DNA from: Lyngbya sp. CCAP 1446/10
GTDB lineage: Bacteria; Cyanobacteriota; Cyanobacteriia; Cyanobacteriales; Microcoleaceae
Length of the DNA: 64,000 bases
Reading direction: 5' to 3'
Assembly: GCF_026130175.1 (NCBI RefSeq)
Contig: NZ_JAIGNI010000002.1
Location: 1 to 64,000, forward strand
Of the stretch, positions 42,478 to 49,769 are shown piece after piece. A program made the translations under genes and the position numbers. Positions within the stretch are counted from its first letter, which is position 1. Each line of letters begins with the position of its first letter. The notes beneath the pieces were generated by a model. It searched no databases, was not told where the DNA came from, and saw only the letters and a list, made by a program, of their open reading frames with translations.

Positions 42478-43356
42478 TCATCCTTTGACTGCCCCGGCTG
42501 TTAAACCTTGAACTATGCGCCGCTGGAACACCAAAACTAGCAAAACCAAGGGTAAGGTTCCTAAAACTGTGGCTGCTGCGATCGGGCCATAGGGAATATC
42601 AAAGACTGACACACCGCTGAGTTGAGCCGTAGCAACGGGAATTGTTTTCATGGATTCGCGAGTTATAAATGTCAGGGCAAATATAAACTCGTTCCAAGCT
42701 GAAATAAATGTCAAAATCCCGGTTGTGACTAAGGCGGGAAATGTCATCGGTAGCACGATTTGCCACAGCATTTGAAAAGTGTTGTATCCGTCAACTTTAG
42801 CCGCATCTTCTAAATCTTTTGGTAATTGTTGAAAGAAACTCCGCATTACCAAAATTGTCAAGGGCAAATTGATAGCTGTGTAAGGAATAATCAAGGCTAA
42901 ATAATTATTTCCTAAACTCAAAGCTTTGACTATTTCCAACAAACCCAAAAATAGCAGCACTGCCGGAAATAGCGTCACAATCGTCACAATTGCCAAAATG
43001 ATTCTCTCGCCCCACAGCCGCAACCGAGCTAAAGCGTAAGCTGCGGGCGCGCCTACAGCTAAACACAGAAATGTGGAAGTAATGGAAACAAAAGCGCTAT
43101 TTAAAATGTAAAGTGCAAACGGGCGGCGCTGGAACAAGGAGATGTAATGCTCGAAAGTAATTCGTTTGGGTATGTAGACGTTGGGAATTGCTGAAATATC
43201 TGCATTTACTTTGAAAGATGTCAGTACCTGCCAGATGATGGGTGCGAGGAAATATGCGACAATTAATATCGCTGAGATGGGCAAGATTAATTGCCGGATG
43301 TTAAATGTTTTTTTTCTGGGGTGTTCGCGGGCGATCGACATAATTTTTTGTACCAA
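42478..43356 (-). CDS. Carbohydrate ABC transporter permease (MalG-like)
   Basis: 292 residues with six predicted spans. EAA loop at about 198-217 (DAAKVDGYNTFQMLWQIVLP), then ISAWNEFIFALTFI, the CUT1 MalG signature. Third gene of the operon, 64 bases after the MalF-like gene. Together the two permeases form the channel for the binding protein at 44502. Confidence 0.93.
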   Translation of the reverse strand: MVQKIMSIAREHPRKKTFNIRQLILPISAILIVAYFLAPIIWQVLTSFKVNADISAIPNVYIPKRITFEHYISLFQRRPFALYILNSAFVSITSTFLCLAVGAPAAYALARLRLWGERIILAIVTIVTLFPAVLLFLGLLEIVKALSLGNNYLALIIPYTAINLPLTILVMRSFFQQLPKDLEDAAKVDGYNTFQMLWQIVLPMTFPALVTTGILTFISAWNEFIFALTFITRESMKTIPVATAQLSGVSVFDIPYGPIAAATVLGTLPLVLLVLVFQRRIVQGLTAGAVKG

Positions 43357-43420
43357 TGAAAGGAAAGCGATCGGCTATTCGGCATTTAGATTGAATTTTT
43401 GGGGTGTGCGGGCGACAAAT

Positions 43421-44320
43421 CTACAATTGACTGGCGCGGGCTCTGGATAATAGATAAGCGGCGATCGCAACTGCGGCCACTAACAGCAAAAAAGTACACA
43501 CCACCAAAGCCGCCCCGTACCCAAAGTCTAAATACCTCATTACCGTGCTGTAAATGTAGATAGAAACCGTCTCCGTCGCCCCCGCCGGCCCCCCTCCCGT
43601 CATCACCTGAATCAAGTCAAAAATGCCGAAAGCTTGGGCAAATCGAAACAGCAAAGCAATCACAATTTGGGGCATCAACAGCGGCAATGTAACTTGACGG
43701 AAACTCTGCCAGCTACTCGCGCCGTCAATCGCGTGGGCTTCGTACAAATCACCGGGAATCGATTGCAATCCTGCTAGCAAAAGCAAGCTGACAAAGGGCG
43801 TAGTTTTCCACACATCCGCTGTAATCACTGCCATCATTGCCAAAGTCGGATCTCCCAGCCAGCTAATACTATTTTTAATCAATCCCAAGCGTAGCAAAAT
43901 ATCATTAATTACGCCGTATTGGTCGTTAAAAATCCACGCCCAAGCTACTCCCATCAGTGCAGTTGGTAGCGCCCAAGGCAGCAGGGAAATTGTGCGGACA
44001 ATGCCACGCCCTGTGAAAGATTGATTCAAAACTAAAGCAATACCCATGCCGAGAATTAATTCCAGCACAACGGAAGCGCTAGTAAATACTGCGGTATTCC
44101 CTAAAGTTTGCCAGAAACGCCCGTCACCTACAATTCGACTGTAGTTAGCAAAACCAGAAAAAACCAGTTTTAATTCAGTACCGAGATTTTGGGTAAATAA
44201 ACTCAGCCAAAAAGCACGCAATATTGGGTAAGCAAATACTAGCAGCAGAATTATCAATGCTGGTGCTACTAATATCCATCCGGTTTGTTGTTCGCGCTGT
44301 CGCATCTTGTCTAATTGCAT
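43421..44320 (-). CDS. Carbohydrate ABC transporter permease (MalF-like)
   Basis: 299 residues from the ATG at 44320. The frame stays open to 44491, but the added 57 residues (ETGKMPVPQ..., WASCPPEQARCLF) are translated R4 repeat and are not protein. Six spans; EAA loop EAHAIDGASSWQSFRQVTLP; TGGGPAGATETVSIYIYST is the conserved periplasmic/transmembrane stretch of the family. The 181-base gap to the binding-protein gene is all repeat, which may reduce co-transcription or supply an mRNA hairpin. Confidence 0.92.
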   Translation of the reverse strand: MQLDKMRQREQQTGWILVAPALIILLLVFAYPILRAFWLSLFTQNLGTELKLVFSGFANYSRIVGDGRFWQTLGNTAVFTSASVVLELILGMGIALVLNQSFTGRGIVRTISLLPWALPTALMGVAWAWIFNDQYGVINDILLRLGLIKNSISWLGDPTLAMMAVITADVWKTTPFVSLLLLAGLQSIPGDLYEAHAIDGASSWQSFRQVTLPLLMPQIVIALLFRFAQAFGIFDLIQVMTGGGPAGATETVSIYIYSTVMRYLDFGYGAALVVCTFLLLVAAVAIAAYLLSRARASQL

Positions 44321-44344
44321 ATTTCTCACCTTTAATTTATTTTT

Positions 44345-44498
44345 GGGCGGGCTAGGAGCAACGCCCCACAATTGAATTAACTTTTTGTGGAACAGGCATC
44401 TTGCCTGTTCGGGCGGGCAAGATGCCCACCCCACAATAAAAAAATTCACTCTTTGTGGAACAGGCATCTTCCCTGTTTCTGACAGAGGCAAGATGTCA
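44345..44498. repeat. R4 repeat cluster between sugar operon genes
   Basis: GGGCGGGCTAGGAGCAACGC, then GTGGAACAGGCATCTTGCCT, GGGCGGGCAAGATGCCCACC and a third copy GTGGAACAGGCATCTTCCCT. Palindromic arms allow strong mRNA hairpins between the binding-protein and permease genes. Confidence 0.85.
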
Positions 44499-44501
44499 AA
44501 C

Positions 44502-45818
44502 TTACGAAGCTTTGGCTGGTTTCAAACTGCCTAATAAATTGCGAGTTTCGCTAGCTGCTGCTTTCATTGCTTGTTCTGCACTCATTCTCCCGGTAAAAGC
44601 AGAACTCAAATAGCGCTGCAAAATATCAGAAGCTTGAGCGTATTGTGCGATGGGCGGGCGCAAAACTGGCTGTTCCACTACTTTTAGCAGTTGCGGGTAG
44701 TGGGGATATTTTGCGACTATTTCTTTGTCTGTAAATAGAGATTTGTAACTGGGAACTAAACCTGTTTCTAAAATAAATTTACGCTGGGTTTCTTCGCTAG
44801 TAAGGTATTTAATTGCTTTCCATGCTTGTTCTGGATGTTTTGAAGTTTTGGCGATTCCCCAGCCCCAGCCGCCCAAGCAGGAACCGCCTGTTTTACCGAT
44901 ACTGCTGAGCATTGGCTCGATCGCAATTTTGCCTCTCACCTTAGATCCCTCAGCATTTGCTAGCTTCCAAACATAGGGCCAATTTCGCAAAAACAGCGCT
45001 TTCCCATTTTGAAACAACAGCCTAGTTTCTTCTTCGCCGTAGGTAGTAACACCCGGTGGAGAGATGCCAGAGGCGATCGTATTTTTGAGAAATTCCACTG
45101 CTTTAATTGCCTCCGGTTGATCTAACCCAACTTCAAAAGTTTGAGGGTTAGCCCAAAAGCCACCGAAACCGGAGAGCACTTCGACAAACATCGCAGATAC
45201 TCCCTCGTATTGTTTGCCTTGCCACAAATAACCCCAAGTTATTTTTCCCTGTTTCTGCAAATTTTGAGAGATTTTTACCATTTCTTCAAAGGTTTTCGGC
45301 GCTGGAATTCCCGCTTGTTTTAAAATGTCTTTGCGGTAATAAAGCATTCCGGCATCGGAAGCGTGGGGAATTCGGTAAAGTTTGCCTCGATACCGCCCGC
45401 CTTCGACGTTACCTGGGATGAACTTTGAAAGTTGTGCGGGGGAAATTCTGTCTGTTAAATCCATTACCCAACCTGCGGCGGCAAATTTGGGAACCCAAAC
45501 AATATCCATGTTGATAATGTCGTAGGGCGAGTCGCCTAAAAGAAAGGCAGATGTATAAAGATTTTCTACCAGGTTTGTGTCAAATGGCCCTTCTACGAGA
45601 TTGATGCGAATATCGGGGTTTTTCTGTTCAAATTCTTTGACAAATGGTTTCCAGTTAACAATGTCTTGGCCTTGCATTAACATGGTGAGCACGACGGGCT
45701 GTTTAGTCAGTGCGGGCAGAATGAATACAAACAAGACGGCGGCTAATGTGACGGCGAATAAAGCTAAAAGACGGGGGTGTTTTTGCCTTCGCTGGGGCGG
45801 AGAATTTATTTTTGGCAT
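44502..45818 (-). CDS. Sugar ABC transporter substrate-binding protein
   Basis: 438 residues. Signal anchor at about 17-36 (LFAVTLAAVLFVFILPAL) without a lipobox Cys at the usual place. Family-1 binding protein: FEQKNPDIRINLVEG, YDIINMDIVWVPKFAAAGWVMDLTDR, LYRIPHASDAGMLYYRKDILKQAGI, LFQNGKALFLRNWPYVW, and GGWGWGIAKTSKHPEQAW. First gene of the four-gene importer. Oligosaccharide or disaccharide substrates (trehalose, sucrose, glucosylglycerol or alpha-glucosides) are possible by analogy with Ggt/Mal systems, but none can be chosen from sequence. Confidence 0.92.
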   Translation of the reverse strand: MPKINSPPQRRQKHPRLLALFAVTLAAVLFVFILPALTKQPVVLTMLMQGQDIVNWKPFVKEFEQKNPDIRINLVEGPFDTNLVENLYTSAFLLGDSPYDIINMDIVWVPKFAAAGWVMDLTDRISPAQLSKFIPGNVEGGRYRGKLYRIPHASDAGMLYYRKDILKQAGIPAPKTFEEMVKISQNLQKQGKITWGYLWQGKQYEGVSAMFVEVLSGFGGFWANPQTFEVGLDQPEAIKAVEFLKNTIASGISPPGVTTYGEEETRLLFQNGKALFLRNWPYVWKLANAEGSKVRGKIAIEPMLSSIGKTGGSCLGGWGWGIAKTSKHPEQAWKAIKYLTSEETQRKFILETGLVPSYKSLFTDKEIVAKYPHYPQLLKVVEQPVLRPPIAQYAQASDILQRYLSSAFTGRMSAEQAMKAAASETRNLLGSLKPAKAS

Positions 45819-45912
45819 TGGCTTTTGAGAAGTGGCTGTGCGATCGCCTTATTGATTTCATAACTTGCTTTCTTTTGTTTCACGAGATTTAGCGAGTTTG
45901 TTCAATAAAAAT

Positions 45913-45936
45913 TTAAGTAAACTTTAGCTTACTTAA
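45913..45936 (-). promoter_or_regulatory. Palindromic operator candidate upstream of the sugar operon
   Basis: TTAAGTAA-(8)-TTACTTAA, a perfect 8-base inverted repeat, 95-118 bases upstream of the binding-protein start codon. It could bind a LacI- or GntR-type regulator, none of which is encoded nearby. Confidence 0.4.
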
Positions 45937-46365
45937 TAATCGTTGAGTGAAGAGTGCAAATTTTGATTTAACGAGATAGCTCGCGAGTTGAATCAACATC
46001 TATCTACAGACAGATATTGAGAGCATTATCAAATATCGTTTCCGCTGGCATTTGGCATGGGCATGATTCAATCGTTGGGGCGGTGCGTGAGTGATAGTAT
46101 CGGGGTCTGGATTTAAAGATTTCTCGCCCTCACGCACCCTACAAATCAATAATTCTTCTTCCTTCTTCCTTCTTCCTTCTTCCCTCTTCCTTCGGATACA
46201 AAAAACACCGCTCCTCAAAACAGGAGAACGGTGCATAGGGGGTGTTATGGGTTGTTGTCTGGGATTAACCTTAACAAATCATGATCTGCTCAGGCTATGC
46301 CTTGTGATGGTTAAAAAATTGGCACAAACCTGCACAGCTACCCGGATCGCGATCGACCATTACTG
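45937..46365. repeat. Spacer with R1 palindrome and heptamer array
   Basis: An R1 copy at about 46078-46142 (GGCGGTGCGTGAGTG to CCTCACGCACCCTAC) and a CTTCTTC/CTTCCTT array at about 46148-46194. The rest is unassigned apart from the terminator at 46206-46233. Confidence 0.75.
46206..46233 (-). terminator. Intrinsic terminator of the DUF4912 gene
   Basis: CACCG-CTCCT / AGGAG-aa-CGGTG stem. On the minus strand it is followed by six T. It lies about 130 bases past the stop of the DUF4912 gene at 46366. Confidence 0.7.
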
Positions 46366-47784
46366 TTAGCCCAACCACTCCACAACAGCATCTTCCTTGG
46401 TATTGGTGTGGCGTTCTGGGGTTTCGCGCTCGAATTTCATGTGGACAGCGCGGTTTTGTTCGCCGTCTGCTGCTACTGCAAAAATCGGATAGTCGATTAA
46501 GCCGTCTTGGAAAGACATCTGGAAGCGGAAAGTACCGTCAGCATTGAGTTTAATCGGCTGTCCGCCTACATAGACGGTGGCGTCTGGTTCGGTAGCGCCG
46601 TAAACTATCAGTTCAGCGTCAGCAACTAACCAGAACTGGCGGGGGCGCATCGGGGCGGCAAAGCCAACTCCCGACATACCGACACCGGACATACCGAAAC
46701 CCGACATGGTGAGGCCGGACATCCCGACACCGGACATGGTGAGGCCGGACATTCCGACACCGGACATACCGACACCCGACGCGGTGAGGCCGGACATTCC
46801 GACACCGGACATTCCGACACCGGACATGGTGAGGCCGGACATCCCCGCCCCAGCCCACATTCCAACGCCGGAGGGGAATACGTAGGAACTCAAAGCTTGT
46901 TCGTGAATGCCGACTTGCTGGATGGAACCGGCGACGTGCTGCATGGAACCGGCGACGTGCTGCATGGAACCGAAGATGGAACCATCTACACGCATGGATT
47001 CTGCCGATTCTGCCATGCCGAAGATTTGTTCGTAGATGGCGTTGCCGGTGCTGTAACCAACACTCGCGCCGTTGGTTTGTGCGATTTTCTTGGCAGGGGG
47101 AACCAGTTCGGCGAAGGTTTTGCCCGCTAAGTCTTCTTCCCATTCGAGGGTGATGAATTTGTCTTCAATCCAGTCGCTGGGATAGATGGGCGGGACTCGG
47201 ACTTCGGCCGATCGCGCTAATACCAACCAGCGGCCGTCTGCACAGCGGTAGCCGATGTCGATCGCATAATCCCGATCGCTGACTGGGATTGGCACGTACC
47301 ATTCCCGCGCCAGTTCGTCGCAGGGATATTCTTGAATGCTGTGGGGGCTTTGGATGTCGAGGTTAACATCTGTCACGTCGTAGATCCGCAGGGCGAGTTG
47401 CTGTCCGCCTTGGCGGCGCAATTCTTGTTTGCGATCGTTCGAGATGTCCCAATAAGTGTAGGCCCATTCTGGATCGCGGGGCATCAAAACAACTCGACTT
47501 TCGCCGTAGCCGTTGGGCAAATCTGCTAAACCTTCATCTACAGACGACAAGGAACCGCCTGTTCTATCTTCTTGACCGAGTTCAAACTTTGCTGCTTCCA
47601 CTGCTTCTTGTGCCTCTAGTTTGCGAGATGGACTGTATGAAAATTTGTTGCGCTGAATTTCTTGAATTGATGCCAGAAGTTGCGATTTCCGCATCCGGCT
47701 GTAGCGAGACACTCCACATTCGCTAGCAACTCTGCGGAGTTGTCGCAAAGTCATCTCTTCTAATGGTGGGCGTTCTTTTGCCAT
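46366..47784 (-). CDS. DUF4912 protein with Rho-N/SAP-like start and pentapeptide repeat
   Basis: 472 residues from ATG 47784, which follows an AGAGGAG ribosome site; the longer frame to 47907 lacks one. Residues about 8-46 (EEMTLRQLRRVASECGVSRY) resemble a Rho-N/SAP helix pair that may bind nucleic acid. Residues about 95-225 are DUF4912 (SRVVLMPRDPEWAYTYWDIS, LALRIYDVT, SDRDYAIDIGYR). Then come a short MQHVAGS repeat, about 13 pentapeptides of MSGVG/MSGLT type, and a C-terminal beta domain with VADAELIVYGATEPDATVYVGG. Function unknown. Confidence 0.82.
   Translation of the reverse strand: MAKERPPLEEMTLRQLRRVASECGVSRYSRMRKSQLLASIQEIQRNKFSYSPSRKLEAQEAVEAAKFELGQEDRTGGSLSSVDEGLADLPNGYGESRVVLMPRDPEWAYTYWDISNDRKQELRRQGGQQLALRIYDVTDVNLDIQSPHSIQEYPCDELAREWYVPIPVSDRDYAIDIGYRCADGRWLVLARSAEVRVPPIYPSDWIEDKFITLEWEEDLAGKTFAELVPPAKKIAQTNGASVGYSTGNAIYEQIFGMAESAESMRVDGSIFGSMQHVAGSMQHVAGSIQQVGIHEQALSSYVFPSGVGMWAGAGMSGLTMSGVGMSGVGMSGLTASGVGMSGVGMSGLTMSGVGMSGLTMSGFGMSGVGMSGVGFAAPMRPRQFWLVADAELIVYGATEPDATVYVGGQPIKLNADGTFRFQMSFQDGLIDYPIFAVAADGEQNRAVHMKFERETPERHTNTKEDAVVEWLG
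46661..46846 (-). repeat. 15-bp tandem repeats coding MSGVG/MSGLT pentapeptides
   Basis: About 13 units, mostly CCGACACCGGACATA/T and GTGAGGCCGGACAT variants in plus-strand reading. Units alternate VG and LT in a higher-order 30-base pattern. Because the unit is 15 bases, other frames stay open too. Just upstream in the gene, a 24-base repeat (GGAACCGGCGACGTGCTGCAT) occurs twice at about 46925-46970. Confidence 0.85.
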
Positions 47785-48535
47785 GAGTTTGTTCTCCTCT
47801 AATTTGGGATGGCGGGTTAGATTTTTCGTTTCAACACAAATGTGTTGACTTTTCGAGCTAGAAACTCTTTTAAATGCAAATATTATCGAGCTTCTGGATC
47901 TCTCCAACCTTTGAAGCCTTGCTGGTTTTTAGCTTGTCTTGTCCCCAATTGCGATCGGGGTTTGTGACTTTTTGGGCTTCTGCGCGCACCGTCGGATCTA
48001 AATAAAGCTTTATCTGTCGATTCTTGATTGACAAGATCGATTTTGCGAGTGCGATCGGTGCTGCTAGCAACGCTGTGCCGGCAGCACACGCGCTATTTGA
48101 CTCCCAGAGTTGCTCAATCAAAGCATTTCTTTGGGATCGCTTTGTCATGACTCAATGTTGCAGACAACTTGCGATCGGGTCAAGGGGTCTTTTGCCTCAA
48201 TCATGGGTACTTATACGCATTTTGGGGCATCTGGGGATCAATATGTCAAAATTTGATGACAATAGAATGCTTATAGGGCTCTATCACGAACAAAATGTCA
48301 AGGTTTCATGACAAAATGCTCCCAGGGGGCGATTTCCTTTGGGATAGTTCCGTTTCAAGGGTTTGTTGATGAGTCTGGGAGTAGCTGTAGGGTGCGTCGC
48401 CATTCACAATCCCTTGCATAAAAATCGACTTTTCGAGTAGCGACGCACCAGTGCCATAGCCGCCGAGTATAAACAAACCCAAAAATTATGTTGTAGCAAG
48501 ACTTCAGAGAAATGGCATAGCTTGATATTTCTGAT
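47785..48535. repeat. Spacer with one R1 palindrome
   Basis: This 750-base gap holds an R1 copy at 48387-48449 (GTAGGGTGCGTCGCCATTC to GTAGCGACGCACC). Open frames at 47870-48148 (minus) lack a ribosome site and family features. I see no gene that I would call. The DUF4912 promoter is presumably close to 47850. Confidence 0.6.
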
Positions 48536-48826
48536 TCATTGCGGATTGTCTAGCTGATCAAACAGTTGATTAAAAAAATCTTCTACTTTTTGCCCTTGGC
48601 CTCGATCCATTTGTTCCAAACCCAGTTTAATTCCCTTTAAAGTCTCCAATAACTCAACCGCATCTAAAAGTTTCTGATAGGATTCAGCATCTTGAACAAC
48701 TAACTCTGCTTTCCCATTGACAGTTAGAACTAAAGGATGTTTTGTTTGCTTGAGGCGCTGCACAAACTCAGTCGTATTACGTTTGAAATCGGTGAGAGAA
48801 TGTATGTCTCTTGAAAGGTTTATCAT
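48536..48826 (-). CDS. Phd/YefM-type antitoxin, solitary
   Basis: 96 residues. The N-terminal dimerisation/DNA-binding part INLSRDIHSLTDFKRNTTEF and KHPLVLTVNGKAELVVQDAESYQKLLD are typical of Phd/YefM antitoxins. The C-terminal third, which would cap the toxin, is helical and acidic. No RelE/ParE or Doc toxin frame lies downstream before 48300 or upstream, so the antitoxin is orphan or its toxin has been lost. A near-perfect palindrome starts one base upstream of its start codon. Confidence 0.87.
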   Translation of the reverse strand: MINLSRDIHSLTDFKRNTTEFVQRLKQTKHPLVLTVNGKAELVVQDAESYQKLLDAVELLETLKGIKLGLEQMDRGQGQKVEDFFNQLFDQLDNPQ

Positions 48827-48827
48827 A

Positions 48828-48860
48828 ATAACATTAAATTAGCATCTAATTCAATGTTAT
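48828..48860 (-). promoter_or_regulatory. Palindromic operator of the Phd-type antitoxin
   Basis: 15-base arms ATAACATTAAATTAG and CTAATTCAATGTTAT match at 14 of 15 positions around a CAT spacer. The dyad begins one base before the antitoxin start codon. This is the expected place for autoregulation by a Phd/YefM dimer. Confidence 0.65.
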
Positions 48861-48890
48861 ATGGTATTTGCGGAGTTTGTTAATCAAATT

Positions 48891-48919
48891 TTGATAGTAA
48901 AAAAAGACTGTGATATAAT
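48891..48919 (+). promoter_or_regulatory. Sigma70-type promoter of the Uma2 gene
   Basis: TTGATA (48891-48896), 17-base spacer, TATAAT (48914-48919), 35 bases before the ATG at 48955. It is 31 bases from the antitoxin operator, so the two divergent genes may be co-regulated. Confidence 0.65.
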
Positions 48920-48954
48920 AGAATAGGTAATAGCCGATCGCGAGGCCGCACAGT

Positions 48955-49530
48955 ATGCTCAAAACTACCATTACCATTCCCCAGACCTTCAAAGTAACTC
49001 ACGAACAGTTCCAGCAAATTGCGGCCGTCAACCGTGACTTAAGGCTAGAGAGAACTGCTACAGGAGAATTAATCATTATGGCACCCACTGGAAGTGAGAC
49101 AGGCAATCGAAACCTAGATATTGAAGGACAACTCTGGCTGTGGAATCGCCAAACCAAGCTGGGAGTAGCATTTAACTCTTCTAGCGGTTTTAAACTGCCC
49201 AATGGTGCCGATCGCTCCCCAGACGCTTCCTGGGTTAAATTAGAACGGTGGCAAACTCTCACACCCAAAGAACAAGAAGGCTTTGCTCCCCTTTGTCCAG
49301 ACTTTGTTGTAGAATTGCGATCTAAGTCCGACAACATGGAACCATTGCGAGAAAAAATGCGAGAATACATCGCAAATGGAGCTCGTTTGGGTTGGTTAAT
49401 CGATCGCAAAAACCAGAAAGTCGAGATATACAGACAAAATCAGGATGTGGAAATATTAAATAACCCCAGCACTTTATCCGGGGAAAATGTATTACCGGGA
49501 TTTGTCTTAGATTTAACAGATGTTTGGTAA
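48955..49530 (+). CDS. Uma2-family (DUF820) putative endonuclease
   Basis: 191 residues. DUF820/Uma2 fold of the PD-(D/E)XK class: ELIIMAPTGSETGNRN, LPNGADRSPDASWVKLERW (the Pro-Asp of the metal site), FAPLCPDFVVELRSKSD (Asp...Glu-x-Arg in place of Glu-x-Lys), and MREYIANGARLGWLIDRKNQKVEIYR. These proteins are hugely expanded in filamentous cyanobacteria; nuclease activity is predicted, and biological role is unknown. Divergent from the antitoxin gene. Confidence 0.9.
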   Translation: MLKTTITIPQTFKVTHEQFQQIAAVNRDLRLERTATGELIIMAPTGSETGNRNLDIEGQLWLWNRQTKLGVAFNSSSGFKLPNGADRSPDASWVKLERWQTLTPKEQEGFAPLCPDFVVELRSKSDNMEPLREKMREYIANGARLGWLIDRKNQKVEIYRQNQDVEILNNPSTLSGENVLPGFVLDLTDVW

Positions 49531-49566
49531 TCCTTCTAAATCCTGAATAATTATCTCTTACTCTTA

Positions 49567-49682
49567 GTCTGCGGAGGCAGACTTTGTATGTGTAGACGCG
49601 GTTTCAACCGCCGGGTTAATTTGTGTGTGTAGACGCGGTTTCAACCGCCGAGTGTGTGTAGACGCGGTTTCAACGACCGAGT
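49567..49682. repeat. R2 repeat cluster upstream of cysS
   Basis: One AGTCTGCGGAGGCAGACTTT stem followed by three copies of GTGTAGACGCGGTTTCAAC, the third with a diverged CGACCG end. The remaining 85 bases to cysS are A+T-rich and may hold its promoter. Confidence 0.85.
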
Positions 49683-49769
49683 TAATCATATTTGGTAATA
49701 ACATCAAAAGATTCACCAACCGCAATATAATAAATTACAGTAGTACATCAATCCCAAATCCAAAATCCC

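Noticed and set aside
44321-44491. 57-residue N-terminal extension of the MalF-like permease
   Set aside because: It is translated R4 repeat (GKMPVPQ, ASCPPEQARCLF). The family start matches the ATG at 44320.
46619-47143. Long alternative-frame reading of the DUF4912 gene
   Set aside because: Open only because the 15-base repeat keeps several frames free of stops. The Arg/His-rich product is not protein-like.
47870-48148. 92-codon minus-strand frame upstream of the DUF4912 gene
   Set aside because: It overlaps the leader of that gene, has no ribosome site and no recognisable or evenly coding sequence. It could be a leader peptide, but I cannot support it.
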